A stretch of 64,000 nt of DNA from Alphaproteobacteria bacterium (GCA_016861165.1 BOKV01000003.1:116877-180876); one strand, 5' to 3'; positions 8,897 to 17,707 are shown, counted from the first letter of the stretch. A program made the numbers and translations. The notes: a model not told the origin generated them from the sequence alone.

Positions 8897-10027
8897 CTAT
8901 TCGACGATGGGCGCGGCGATCAGCTCCGCGCCCTTGTCCGCGTGCTTTTCACGAATCTGCGATGCCAGCCGGGGCTCAAGGCAGATGAAGACAACGGACC
9001 CGCGCGGCATGTTGTCGGGCGCCACGATGGGTACACCCATGTGAGAGCGACCGACACGGGCTTCGTCCTCGTCAACAAAGAAGGCCAAGCGCTTGTCGAG
9101 GTGAGCGGCGATCCAGGATCCCGCGATCGATGATCCGAACACGCCGATGGCTTGCCGCCGGGCGAGCTGCTCAGCCGCGCCACGGACGCGGTCCAGCCAA
9201 GCCATGTGGGAGGGAAGGAAGTCCGCCGTGCCCCCATCGGCGACCGGCTTCCGGGCAGGACGCTCCGCCCTGCGGGCCAGCAAGGTGATTTCCTTGCCGA
9301 GGACGTTGTTGCCGCAGCTGAGCACATCGAACCCCGCAGCCTCCACGATGCATCGCAGCGCCGAAATCGAGAAGTGGCTGGCATGGTCCGCAATCAACAG
9401 GTCAAACGGGTTCTTCTGTGCGTCGGGCACTTCGACTAGGAGCAGACCGTCGCCATCCATGAGGCGACGCAGATTGTCCAGATACGCGACGGGATCGGGT
9501 ATGTGTTCAAGACAGTGGATAAGCGTGATCAGATCAAACTTGCCAGAGAATGCCGCAAGTTCGCCCAGTGTCAGAAAGGTGGCATCCGGGGCAATTGCAC
9601 GAATGTCTTCAGCAAAGCTGGTATTCAGCTCGGCTCCGGCGATTCTCCAATCGACGAAATGGTCGCGAAACTGACGCAAGAAGGCGCCATTCCCGCAGCC
9701 GATGTCGAGCACAGCGCCCGCACTGGGCAAGCCCGCGTGCTTTCTCAGAAACATGGACAGAAGTGCCGAACGGGGGCCAAATTGCCCGTCTTGGCTTTTC
9801 GACTTCTGCTCAGCTCCGGCTGACTGATGGTAGATGCGGTAGTTGGCATAGATGGAATCACAACTGTCCTGCCAAGTTTGCGAAATCTCCTTCTGTACAA
9901 GCCCGCAGGACGAACAACTGCCGAGCCGCAAATTGGCACGCACTGGCTGACAGTCGGATGCCACCATTCGCTCTACCGGAACGATGTCTTCCGGAACGAT
10001 GTCGGCGCCACAGGCATGGCACTTCAT
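8897..10027 (-). CDS. Class I SAM methyltransferase with zinc-ribbon N-terminus (sugar C-methyltransferase type)
   Basis: A 376-residue protein with the three-part layout of sugar C-methyltransferases. Residues 3-45 carry two CxxC pairs (CHAC and CSSC) that should bind zinc. The middle holds the SAM-binding VLDIGCGNGAF near residue 105 and LIHCLEHIPDP. The C-terminal part has an IGVFGSSIAGSW nucleotide-fold loop typical of the family. It probably methylates a nucleotide-activated sugar. Its ATG overlaps the stop of the upstream methyltransferase in an ATGA arrangement, implying translational coupling. Composition is lower-GC than the core genome. Confidence 0.8.
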   Translation of the reverse strand: MKCHACGADIVPEDIVPVERMVASDCQPVRANLRLGSCSSCGLVQKEISQTWQDSCDSIYANYRIYHQSAGAEQKSKSQDGQFGPRSALLSMFLRKHAGLPSAGAVLDIGCGNGAFLRQFRDHFVDWRIAGAELNTSFAEDIRAIAPDATFLTLGELAAFSGKFDLITLIHCLEHIPDPVAYLDNLRRLMDGDGLLLVEVPDAQKNPFDLLIADHASHFSISALRCIVEAAGFDVLSCGNNVLGKEITLLARRAERPARKPVADGGTADFLPSHMAWLDRVRGAAEQLARRQAIGVFGSSIAGSWIAAHLDKRLAFFVDEDEARVGRSHMGVPIVAPDNMPRGSVVFICLEPRLASQIREKHADKGAELIAAPIVE

Positions 10028-10713
10028 TTTGCATCTTTCCGGTGGCAGGCGAGGGCCAGGAGATATTGAGCCATCGGGTAGTACCCGGTGTGCACCATTT
10101 CATCATTCATCGAGAAAACAAACACGGAATGGAAGAATTCCTCCATCAAGGCCTTGAGAGTTTCTCCAGACTTGCAGTTGACATGTCCCGCCTTGCTTTG
10201 CGGCGAGGCATAGGCCTGCGACTCCAACGAAGGAAGCCCGATGATCACAACGCCGTGCGCTGCCAGGGATGCCATCGCATTCTCGAGAAACAGATGTTCC
10301 TGATCCGGAGCAATGTGCTCAAGTACGTCCAACGCATAGATTGCGTCAAAGGTTCCCGGCACCGGGCCGGCAAGCATGTCGTGAACAAAGGCGTTCAGCG
10401 GCCAGTGTGGATTGGCCCGCTCCGACACGTCGTTGATGAAGACCGGATCGAAATCAACCGCAGTCACCTGGCCAACCGCCTGTTGGACAATGCGGGTGCC
10501 AAAGGCGTCAGCGCAGCCGATCTCGAGCACATGCTGGCGGCCCCCGAGCATCTTGGCCACGAACTTGTAGCGAGCCAAGGTAAAGACAGTGCGTTTCGGA
10601 TCCTGATTCCAGGATTCATTGACCATCAGACCAAGGCGGGCGACGCCGTGCTTCTCCTTCACGTCAAAGACAAGCCCGTATTGCGGCTCCTTCGTTTGTG
10701 GATGGTTTTCCAA
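10024..10713 (-). CDS. Class I SAM-dependent methyltransferase (TTG start proposed)
   Basis: A SAM methyltransferase of about 229 residues: VLEIGCADAFGTRIV is motif I, TAVDFDP motif II, YALDVLEHI the catalytic-region segment and HGVVIIGLPS the post-motif strand. I propose the TTG at 10713 because GAGAGGAG sits 8 bases upstream; an in-frame GTG at 10758 would add 15 residues (AHRRRTKGPRG...) with no ribosome binding site that I can see. It is the first gene of the minus-strand methyltransferase pair and overlaps the next by four bases. It likely modifies a sugar or lipid intermediate of the same glycan pathway; the acceptor is unknown. Confidence 0.75.
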   Translation of the reverse strand: MENHPQTKEPQYGLVFDVKEKHGVARLGLMVNESWNQDPKRTVFTLARYKFVAKMLGGRQHVLEIGCADAFGTRIVQQAVGQVTAVDFDPVFINDVSERANPHWPLNAFVHDMLAGPVPGTFDAIYALDVLEHIAPDQEHLFLENAMASLAAHGVVIIGLPSLESQAYASPQSKAGHVNCKSGETLKALMEEFFHSVFVFSMNDEMVHTGYYPMAQYLLALACHRKDAK

Positions 10714-10878
10714 TGAGACAGCTCCTCTCGGGCCCTTTGTTCGGCGCCGATGTGCCACATGATGGCAGCGCTGATCAAGTGCTGGATTGGAATGCCGCTG
10801 GAACGCCCGTTTCGGGGCGCCCTCCCGCGCGCGGTCGCGCGCCGTCGCCAGGGCGGCTTCGTAGGCTCCAGGCCGATA

Positions 10879-10905
10879 GCCGCCGCCCCTGCCCTGGGCG
10901 GCGGC
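10879..10905 (-). terminator. GC-rich hairpin after the 65-aa gene
   Basis: A perfect 10-base-pair stem, GCCGCCGCCC pairing with GGGCGGCGGC around a 7-base loop, sits 6 bases past the stop of the last gene of the minus-strand desaturase/cupin operon. There is no T-run after it, so it would be a weak or Rho-assisted end. Confidence 0.4.
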
Positions 10906-10911
10906 CGGCGC

Positions 10912-11109
10912 TCAGCCGTCATTGGCGGAATTGAGCTCCTCGGGCGGAATGCCCTCGCGCCGGTCGTGAAAACACCTGAGCGCCGCCTCGATATGGCCGG
11001 CGACCCGGCCGCGATGCGGCAGGTCGCTGGTGACCCGGACCAGCGCCGATTGAAGAAGCGCCATCACCTCCCGCTCGTGCTCGCTCAGCTGGGCGTCGGT
11101 GGGTTTCAT
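10912..11109 (-). CDS. Small conserved-looking protein, 65 aa, unknown function
   Basis: A short reading frame starting MKPTDAQLSEHER with a GAGG ribosome binding site 7 bases upstream. The product is soluble and mostly helical by composition, without cysteines paired as metal ligands and without a membrane segment. It is the last gene of a minus-strand operon after the cupin gene (64-base gap) and ends just before a strong hairpin. I do not recognise the family. Codon use matches the high-GC neighbours, which together with the ribosome binding site makes it a likely real gene. Confidence 0.55.
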   Translation of the reverse strand: MKPTDAQLSEHEREVMALLQSALVRVTSDLPHRGRVAGHIEAALRCFHDRREGIPPEELNSANDG

Positions 11110-11173
11110 CGTTGCCTCGCGTCCTTGCCAGGATTGATATAGGCGATCCGGTGCCGGCGGGAAGGCCGCTCGC

Positions 11174-11602
11174 TCAAGTCGCGCCACGCGGCTCCCGGCC
11201 CGGCGGCGCCAGCTCGAAACCTGAGAATTCGAAGCCCGGCGCCACCGTGCAGCCGACCAGCGTCCACTGGCCGAGGCTGCGCGCCGACTGCCAGTGGCCG
11301 GCCGGCACCACCGCCTGCGGGCGCTCGCCGGCGCCAAGGTCGGCGCCGAGCCGGTGGCGGGCCAGCGCTGCGCCATCGCCGCGAACCGCCAGTTCCAGCG
11401 GCGCGCCGGCATAGTGGTGCCAGATCTCGGCGGCGTCGATGCGGTGCCAGTACGAGCGTTCGCCGGCCCTGAGCAGATAGTAGATGGCCGTGGCGGCGCT
11501 GCGCCCGTCGCGCGTCAACGGGTCGCGGAAGGTCTCCCGGAAATGGCCGCCTTCGGGATGCGGCGCGAGCCCGAGCAGGGCGATGACCTCCTCGGCGGTC
11601 AT
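11174..11602 (-). CDS. Cupin domain protein (cupin_5 / DUF985 type)
   Basis: A 142-residue single-domain beta-barrel protein. It starts with the family pattern of helix then LAPHPEGGHFRETFRD, followed by AIYYLLRAGERSYWHR, and ends in a strand-rich PGFEFSGFELAP; these are the conserved segments of the cupin_5 (YML079w-like) family. The biochemical role of that family is not established; a sugar or small-ligand-binding fold is known for relatives. Its ATG overlaps the stop of the sterol desaturase gene in an ATGA overlap, so the two are translationally coupled. No catalytic claim can be made. Confidence 0.8.
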   Translation of the reverse strand: MTAEEVIALLGLAPHPEGGHFRETFRDPLTRDGRSAATAIYYLLRAGERSYWHRIDAAEIWHHYAGAPLELAVRGDGAALARHRLGADLGAGERPQAVVPAGHWQSARSLGQWTLVGCTVAPGFEFSGFELAPPGREPRGAT

Positions 11603-12555
11603 TCGCCCGGCGCCAGTTGCCTGACAATGTCGGCGGCCGGCAGGCCCGGCCGGCCGGCCTCCTGCGGATGCCGGCGCACATAGTCCGCCTTGATGTCCTG
11701 CGAGGTGTGCCGCGACCGGTCGTGGCTCCAGCCCGGCGGCATGAACAGGTAGCAGAGGCGCTGGCCGAGGGTCAGTCCGGGCCGCAGCGCATCACCCAGC
11801 ATGGCCAGCCACTCGTGGAAGGCGACCTTCAGCGGATTGAAGGTGGCGATGTTGTGGACGATGCCGTAGCGCGGCCGGTCTTCGTCCAGTTCCGGCACGA
11901 AGGTGCCGAACAGCCGGTCCCAGACGATCAACGTGCCGCCATAGTTGGCGTCGAGATAGCGGGCGTTGGTGGCATGGTGGACGCGGTGGTGCGAGGGCGT
12001 GTTCATCACCGCCTCGAACCACCAGGGCAGCCGGCCGATCGTCTCGGTGTGGATCCAGAACTGGTAGACGAGGTTGAAACCGTAGATGAAAGCGAGGAAG
12101 GCAGGATGGACGCCGAGGAGCACCAGCGGCACCTGCAGCGCGACCGCGCCGGTGAAGTTGCCGGTCCAGCTCTGTCGCAGCGCCGTCGACAGATTGTAGT
12201 GCTGGCTGGAATGGTGGTTGACGTGTTCGGCCCAGAACCAGCGCATGCGGTGGGCGATGCGGTGGTACCAGTAGTAGCGCAGATCGTCGATGATGAAGGC
12301 GGCGATGCCGACCGCCCACGAGATGCCGAGGTCGAGGAAGCGGAACTGCCAGAACCAGCTCAAAATGCCGTAGGAGATGAAGCCGAAGACGATGCCCGTG
12401 GCGACATTGCCGACGCCCATCAGCAGGCTGGTCAGCGTGTCGCGCGTCTCGAACTCGCCGCGCCCGCCGACGAAACGGATGAAGGCGATCTCGGCCAGCA
12501 TGGCGGCGATGAAGAACGGGATCGCCATTTGGGTCACCGCGGGAAAGTCAGGCAT
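11599..12555 (-). CDS. Sterol desaturase / fatty acid hydroxylase family membrane protein
   Basis: An integral membrane di-iron oxygenase family member of 318 residues from the ATG at 12555, which has a GGAGG site 8 bases upstream. The His motifs that bind two irons are all present: HRIAH (HX3H), HVNHH (HX2HH) and SHHRVHH. Four or so hydrophobic segments precede and separate them (PFFIAAMLAEIAFI, the VATGIVFGFISYGI region, the FTGAVALQVPLVLLGV region). It probably hydroxylates or desaturates a lipid. It sits between a small membrane protein (8-base overlap with the start) and the cupin gene (4-base overlap), so it is the core of a tight operon. The lipid substrate is unknown. Confidence 0.85.
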   Translation of the reverse strand: MPDFPAVTQMAIPFFIAAMLAEIAFIRFVGGRGEFETRDTLTSLLMGVGNVATGIVFGFISYGILSWFWQFRFLDLGISWAVGIAAFIIDDLRYYWYHRIAHRMRWFWAEHVNHHSSQHYNLSTALRQSWTGNFTGAVALQVPLVLLGVHPAFLAFIYGFNLVYQFWIHTETIGRLPWWFEAVMNTPSHHRVHHATNARYLDANYGGTLIVWDRLFGTFVPELDEDRPRYGIVHNIATFNPLKVAFHEWLAMLGDALRPGLTLGQRLCYLFMPPGWSHDRSRHTSQDIKADYVRRHPQEAGRPGLPAADIVRQLAPGE

Positions 12556-12964
12556 GATCGCTTGCCTCCAGCCATTGCGACAGCCGCCTCGCCTCGGCCG
12601 CCTCGTCAAATCCTAGCCGCATCCTCGCAAGGGTGAAATCTCTGAGTTCGAGCGTCGCCTCGCCGGCTTCGCCCAATTCGAGCCTGCGCACCTGGCGCGC
12701 GTCGATCAGGCGGGTGACGAACCTGGAACCGAGCGCCGTGGCGATGGCGACGCGCCCGTCGCCGCACCGGAAGAAGGCGGTTCGCCGGTCGCTGGTGATC
12801 AGGCCGTCGCGCAGCACCACTTCCGGGAAATCGTCAGAGAGCCGCCGGCGGATCTGACCTTCGCTGTCGATGCGGGCGCCGCGCGACAGGCCGGAGAAGG
12901 CGACGGCCGCGATCACGATCGCGATCCCCACGACGACCATGACGACAAGGACTTCAAGCGGCAT
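12548..12964 (-). CDS. Membrane-anchored protein of unknown function, 138 aa
   Basis: A protein with one N-terminal membrane span (residues about 4-27, LEVLVVMVVVGIAIVIAAVAF) followed by a soluble, charged domain of about 110 residues rich in Arg, Glu and Asp. I do not recognise the soluble domain. It is the first gene of the operon leading into the sterol desaturase; its stop lies inside the start region of that gene (8-base overlap), which suggests coupled expression and perhaps a partner role at the membrane. It is divergent from the alpha/beta hydrolase gene. Confidence 0.7.
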   Translation of the reverse strand: MPLEVLVVMVVVGIAIVIAAVAFSGLSRGARIDSEGQIRRRLSDDFPEVVLRDGLITSDRRTAFFRCGDGRVAIATALGSRFVTRLIDARQVRRLELGEAGEATLELRDFTLARMRLGFDEAAEARRLSQWLEASDHA

Positions 12965-13064
12965 GGCGCCTACTTATCCCCGCCGGGCTTCTGCGCGCAA
13001 CCGCGTGGCGTGCCGGCACTTCACGGTGATTGCCAAAGCCCGCGGAATGGCGCCATGCTGGGCC

Positions 13065-13868
13065 ATGATGACCGGCAAGCATATCGAAGTCGTCCACGTC
13101 AGGCCACGCGCGGAGCGCCGGCTGCCGCCGGTACTGTTCGTGCACGGCGCCTGGCACGGCGCATGGTGCTGGCAGATCCATTTCATGGACCATTTCGCCG
13201 CGGCCGGCATCGAGACCTTCGCGCTCGACCTGCGCGGGCACGGTGGCAGCGAAGCGGCAACGGCGATGCGCTGGAACCGCATCGGCGACTATGCCGACGA
13301 CGTGTTGCGCGTGGTTGGCCGGCTTGACCGCAAGCCGGTGCTGATCGGCCATTCGATGGGCGGGCTGGTGACGCAGCATTGCATGAAGCGGGCCGCCGGC
13401 AGCCTGGCCGCTGCGGGCCTCCTCGCCACGGTGCCCTGGCACGGTGTATGGCCGGCAACCCTGAAGGTTGCCCTGCGCCATCCGCTTGTCTTCGCCGAGG
13501 CCAATCTGCGCATGACGCTCTATCCGATCGTGCGCGCGGCCGACCGTGCCAAGCAGCTGTTTCTCGAACCAGGCGTCCCGGCCGCCGAGACCGCGGCCTT
13601 TGCCGCCAGGCTTTGCGACGAATCCTATCTCGCCTATCTCGACATGCTGGGGCTTGGCCTGGCTGGCCGTTTCGACCCCGGCATCCCGGTCATGGTGGTC
13701 GGAGGACAGGACGATTTCCTGTTCTCGCCGGCCTCCCAGCATTCGACAGCGCGTGCCTTCGGCGGCGCCTGCCATATCATCGCGGGCGCGCCGCACGACC
13801 TGATGCTGTCGAGCCAGTGGCGCCAGGCGGCCGACCTGTTCATCGACTGGATCGGCAAGCTCGGCTGA
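13065..13868 (+). CDS. Alpha/beta hydrolase
   Basis: A cytoplasmic alpha/beta-fold hydrolase of about 267 residues. PVLFVHGAWHGAWCW gives the oxyanion-hole region, GHSMGG the nucleophile elbow with the catalytic serine, VVGGQDDF the acid and APHDLM the catalytic histidine. The substrate (ester, lactone or similar) cannot be told. The start is uncertain: in-frame ATGs at 13047, 13055-frame neighbours excluded, 13065 and 13068 all lack a clear ribosome binding site; I use 13065. It is divergent from the sterol desaturase operon and convergent with the NDUFAF6-like gene, with 8 bases between stops, so it is probably a single-gene unit. Confidence 0.8.
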   Translation: MMTGKHIEVVHVRPRAERRLPPVLFVHGAWHGAWCWQIHFMDHFAAAGIETFALDLRGHGGSEAATAMRWNRIGDYADDVLRVVGRLDRKPVLIGHSMGGLVTQHCMKRAAGSLAAAGLLATVPWHGVWPATLKVALRHPLVFAEANLRMTLYPIVRAADRAKQLFLEPGVPAAETAAFAARLCDESYLAYLDMLGLGLAGRFDPGIPVMVVGGQDDFLFSPASQHSTARAFGGACHIIAGAPHDLMLSSQWRQAADLFIDWIGKLG

Positions 13869-13876
13869 TGCAGGCC

Positions 13877-14713
13877 TCAGGCGCGAAGCGCGGCTCTCAA
13901 GAACAGCCAGTGCCGTCTCAGCGCCGTCACCTCCGGCGGGCGGGAGAAGACGGCCATCCCGGCCCGCTCGGCGCCGGCGAGCCAGGCCTCGACCGGCGCC
14001 AGCGCCAGCAGCGCGGTGCCCAGACCGCCGCCCGCCCGCGCCATCGCCGCCCGTGAACCGGCCAGATGCGCTCTCCCCCAATCGATGAACGCGCCGACAG
14101 CCGCAAGGTGGCGTGGCGAAGGCGCGGCGTTGAGCCACTCGTCGACGGTGAGCCCCGCTTCGGCGAGCAGGTCGGCGGGGACGAAGCAGCGCCGCTGGTG
14201 GCGCTGGGCCGCGAGCTGCCGCAGCGTCGCCGCCACGGTCTGCGCCACGCCGCCGTGCCCGCAGGCGTCCGCAACGTTCTCGCCCGAGGCCGCGCCGGCG
14301 CATCGCGCCGACAGCGTCAGCAGCGCCGACGCCGTCTCGCCGCAATAGCCCTCGAAGGCGGCCCGGTCGGGCATCGGATCATGGTACAGGTCGAAGACTC
14401 GCGCTTCCAGATAGCTGCAGAAGGTGGCGACCGGCAGGTCGTGGCGGTCGATGGCCTCGATGAGCGTGGCGGCGACCGGGTGGTTGCCGCTCTCGCGCCT
14501 GCCCTCGATGACCTCGCGCCACCACTGCAGCCGGATTTCTCCCGGTGCCGGCTCGGAGACGAGCGCCGGTATGCGGCCGATCTCGACGTCGAAGGCGTAG
14601 AGGGCGGCAACCGCCGGGCGCACTGGCGCCGGCAGATAGAGCACGGCGAGGTAGCGATCGCGATCGTACCGGCGCAGCAGGTCGAGGCAATGGTCGAAAC
14701 CGGCCGCGATCAT
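13877..14713 (-). CDS. Squalene/phytoene synthase family protein, NDUFAF6-like, catalytic motifs lost
   Basis: A 278-residue all-helical protein of the squalene/phytoene synthase fold. The usual first DxxxD motif is replaced by DVEIGRI and the second (normally RDVxED) by RQLAAQRHQRR, so the Mg-pyrophosphate ligands are missing and prenyl condensation is unlikely. This matches the mitochondrial complex I assembly factor NDUFAF6, which is a non-catalytic member of the fold. It overlaps the Mth938-family gene (NDUFAF3-like, also a complex I assembly factor) by four bases (ATGA) and lies downstream of secDF. A role in assembling the Nuo complex encoded further along is inferred from this pairing. 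A frame extending to 14839 is not needed. Confidence 0.75.
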   Translation of the reverse strand: MIAAGFDHCLDLLRRYDRDRYLAVLYLPAPVRPAVAALYAFDVEIGRIPALVSEPAPGEIRLQWWREVIEGRRESGNHPVAATLIEAIDRHDLPVATFCSYLEARVFDLYHDPMPDRAAFEGYCGETASALLTLSARCAGAASGENVADACGHGGVAQTVAATLRQLAAQRHQRRCFVPADLLAEAGLTVDEWLNAAPSPRHLAAVGAFIDWGRAHLAGSRAAMARAGGGLGTALLALAPVEAWLAGAERAGMAVFSRPPEVTALRRHWLFLRAALRA

Positions 14714-15129
14714 TCGACCGCGACCAGCGCGGCCGCCACCGCCCTGCCCTCGGCCAGCAGCACGTTGAACGTGCGCACCGCCGCGCCGGTGCTCATCGCG
14801 TCGGCCGAAATCCCGTGGTCGCGGAACGCCTGGCGCCACTCGGGGCGCAGCGGCGCGAGGCCGCCGCCGGTGCCGACCAGCAGCACCTCGATGTCGGCCG
14901 CCTCGGCCAAAACGCGGGAGAACGAATCGAGCGAGAGCTGCGCGGCGTCATCGACGCGCCAGGCATAGATGCCGCTCGGCAGGCACAGCAGGCTGCCGCG
15001 ATGGCTCATGCCGGCGAAGCGGAAACCGCCATTGCCGTAGGCTTCAAGCGGCGCGCGGCCGGGAAAATGGGCCGGACGCAGAAGCGTCCCGCCGGTCGCC
15101 GCCCCCCGCCGTCGGCCAGGGCTGGCCAT
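14710..15129 (-). CDS. Mth938-domain protein, NDUFAF3-like
   Basis: A 139-residue protein with the Mth938 (DUF498) fold. GGFRFAGMSHRGSLLCLPSG is the conserved early segment and EVLLVGTGGGLAP the central glycine-rich strand-turn. The eukaryotic relative NDUFAF3 is an assembly factor of respiratory complex I and works with NDUFAF4 and NDUFAF6. Here the gene sits 13 bases after secDF and overlaps the NDUFAF6-like gene, an order I recall being noted for alphaproteobacteria. That supports a role coupling membrane insertion to complex I assembly. No catalytic residues are apparent. Confidence 0.8.
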   Translation of the reverse strand: MASPGRRRGAATGGTLLRPAHFPGRAPLEAYGNGGFRFAGMSHRGSLLCLPSGIYAWRVDDAAQLSLDSFSRVLAEAADIEVLLVGTGGGLAPLRPEWRQAFRDHGISADAMSTGAAVRTFNVLLAEGRAVAAALVAVE

Positions 15130-15142
15130 GGCGCGCTCTCCG

Positions 15143-17707
15143 TCAGATGCCTTCCGTCGAGCCGGCGTCGACCGTCTCGGCCGTTTCGCTGGACAGGGCG
15201 CCGACCTGTCCGGGACGCAGGTTGAACAGGATCAGCACCGGCGCGGCGACGAAGATCGACGAATAGGTGCCGACGAAGATGCCGAAGATCATGGCGAAGG
15301 TGAACGACGACAGCACCTCGCCGCCGAGGAAGTAGAGCGAGAACAGCGCCACCAGCGTCGTCGACGAGGTTAGGATCGTGCGTGACAGCGTCTGGTTGAT
15401 CGACATGTCGAGCAGTTGCGGTATCGGCATCTTCTTGTATTTGCGCAGGTTCTCGCGGATCCGGTCATAGACCACGACCGTGTCGTTGAGCGAATAGCCG
15501 ACGATGGTCAGGATGGCCGCGATCGACGAAAGCGAGAAGTCGAGTCTCAGCACCGCGAACATGCCGATCGTCAGGATGACGTCGTGCAGGGTGGCGATCA
15601 CCGCGCCGAGCGAGAACTGCCACTCGAAGCGGAACCAGATATAGATCATGATAGCGATGAGCGAGACAATGACGGCGATGGTTCCGGTCTGGGCCAGTTC
15701 GCCCGACACGGTCGGCCCCACGACCTCGACCCGGCGCAGGTCGAAATCGGATTCCAGCGCCGTGCGCACCTTGGCCTCGGCGCTCTGTTCGGCCGAATCG
15801 CCCGCGCCCTGGCTCTCGACCCGGATCAAGACGTCGGCCGGCGAACCAAAATTCTGGACCTGCACCTCGCCGATGTTGAGGCCGGCAAGGCGCGAGCGCA
15901 CGTCGCCGACATCGGCGACCGCCGCCTTCGACTGCACCTCGATCAGCGTGCCGCCCTTGAAGTCGATGCCGTAATTGAGGCTGGCGGTGAAGAACAGCAC
16001 GATTGAGGCAAGCGCGACGATGCCGCTCACCGGGAAGGCGATACGGCGATAGCGCATGAACTTCAGGCTGGTGTCCTCGGGGAGGATGCCGAACAGCCGG
16101 GCCGGCAGTTTCGTCGGCCGCCGGTAGCGCACCCACAGCGCCACCATCAGCCGGGTGAAGGTGTAGGCGGTGAAGACGGTGGTGATGACGCCGATCGCCA
16201 GCGTCACGGCGAAGCCGCGGATCGGGCCGGAGCCGAGATAGAACAGGATGACGGCGGCAATCAGCGTGGTGATGTTGGCGTCGATGATCGTCGCCAGCGC
16301 CTGCTTGAAGCCGGCGTCGAAGGACTGGATCAGGCTGCGGCCGTTGCGGCGCTCCTCGCGGACGCGCTCGTAGATCAGCACGTTGGAGTCGACCGCCATG
16401 CCGACCGTCAGCACGATGCCGGCGATGCCCGGCAGCGTCAGCGTCGCGCCGAGCACCGACAGCACGGCCACGATCAGGCTGATATTGGCGATGAGCGCGA
16501 TGTTGGCGAGCACGCCGAGAAAGCCGTAGATGGCCAGCATGAACACGATCACGGCGATGCCGCCGACGATCGAGGCGATCTTGCCAGCCTCGATCGAATC
16601 GGCGCCGAGGCCGGGACCGACGGTGCGCTCCTCGATCACGTCGAGCTTTGCCGGCAGCGCGCCGGCGCGCAGCAGCACGGCGAGGTCGTTGGCGCTCTCC
16701 ACCGTGAAGTTGCCCGAGATCTGGCCCGAGCCGCCGCAGATGGCGTCGCGGATGACCGGCGCGGAGATGATCTGCTCGTCGAGGACGATGGCGAACGGCC
16801 GGCCGACATTGGCCGACGTCACCTGGCAGAATCGGGTCGCTCCGCGCGTGTCGAACCGGAAGGTGACGATCGGCTCGTTGGTGCGCTGGTCGAAGCCTGG
16901 CTGCGCGTCGACGAGGTCCTCGCCCTCGACCATCGCCCGGCTCTCGATCAGGTAGGGCACGGGCGGATCGGATTCCTCGTAGAGGATGCGGGTCCCGGCC
17001 GGCGGGCGCCCCTGCAGCGCCTCCTCGGCCGACATTTCGGTCGAAACGAGATGGAAGGTCAGCTTAGCCGTCTGGCCGATGATGTCCTTGAGCCGGGCCG
17101 GGTCGTCAAAGCCCGGCACCTGGACCAGCACGCGATCGTCGCCCTGACGCTGCACCACCGGCTCGGTCGTGCCGAGTTCGTCGATGCGCTTGCGCACCAC
17201 TTCGAGCGACTGGGTGACCGCATGCGACATCGAGTTGCGGATGCCCTCCTCCGTCAGCGTCAGGCGCAGGACACCGGAGGAAGGTTCGTTCATCGCCACT
17301 TCGCTGATAGATGCCTGGCCGAACAGGCCGCCGGCCACCGGCCGCGTCAGCTCGCCGAGCTTGTCGCGGGCGCTGGCGATGTCGGTGGTCTCGCGGATGG
17401 TGACGTTGACCGCATTGTCGCCGGAACGGGCGAAGCGATAGCCGATACGCGCCTCGCGCAGGATACGACGGATGTCGTCCTGCAGGGTCTCCAGCTTCTC
17501 GGCCCGCAGCGTCGCCTCGTCGACCTGCAGCAGGATGTGCGAGCCACCCTGCAGGTCGAGGCCGAGCGTCATAGCGCGGTGCGGGGCCCATCCGCCGGGC
17601 AGCGCCTCGCGCGTCTCCTTCGACAGCAGGTTCGGCGCCGCATAGACGAAGCCGAGCACGATGACGGCCAGGATGGAGATGATCTTCCAGCGCGAGAAAT
17701 AGAGCAT
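15143..17707 (-). CDS. secDF: Protein translocase SecDF, fused SecD and SecF
   Basis: An 854-residue inner-membrane protein using the proton gradient to complete SecYEG-dependent export and membrane insertion. The N-terminal SecD half starts with one membrane span, then LGLDLQGGSHILL, the P1 periplasmic domain, and a six-span RND-like bundle including VGMAVDSNVLIYERVREE. From about residue 550 a second half begins (MRYRRIAFPVSG, GIDFKGGTLIEVQ) and ends with the SecF bundle containing GYSLNDTVVVYDRIRE. E. coli has these as two proteins; the single fusion is common in Rhizobiales. It follows yajC after 48 bases and precedes the NDUFAF3/6-like pair. Confidence 0.95.
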   Translation of the reverse strand: MLYFSRWKIISILAVIVLGFVYAAPNLLSKETREALPGGWAPHRAMTLGLDLQGGSHILLQVDEATLRAEKLETLQDDIRRILREARIGYRFARSGDNAVNVTIRETTDIASARDKLGELTRPVAGGLFGQASISEVAMNEPSSGVLRLTLTEEGIRNSMSHAVTQSLEVVRKRIDELGTTEPVVQRQGDDRVLVQVPGFDDPARLKDIIGQTAKLTFHLVSTEMSAEEALQGRPPAGTRILYEESDPPVPYLIESRAMVEGEDLVDAQPGFDQRTNEPIVTFRFDTRGATRFCQVTSANVGRPFAIVLDEQIISAPVIRDAICGGSGQISGNFTVESANDLAVLLRAGALPAKLDVIEERTVGPGLGADSIEAGKIASIVGGIAVIVFMLAIYGFLGVLANIALIANISLIVAVLSVLGATLTLPGIAGIVLTVGMAVDSNVLIYERVREERRNGRSLIQSFDAGFKQALATIIDANITTLIAAVILFYLGSGPIRGFAVTLAIGVITTVFTAYTFTRLMVALWVRYRRPTKLPARLFGILPEDTSLKFMRYRRIAFPVSGIVALASIVLFFTASLNYGIDFKGGTLIEVQSKAAVADVGDVRSRLAGLNIGEVQVQNFGSPADVLIRVESQGAGDSAEQSAEAKVRTALESDFDLRRVEVVGPTVSGELAQTGTIAVIVSLIAIMIYIWFRFEWQFSLGAVIATLHDVILTIGMFAVLRLDFSLSSIAAILTIVGYSLNDTVVVYDRIRENLRKYKKMPIPQLLDMSINQTLSRTILTSSTTLVALFSLYFLGGEVLSSFTFAMIFGIFVGTYSSIFVAAPVLILFNLRPGQVGALSSETAETVDAGSTEGI

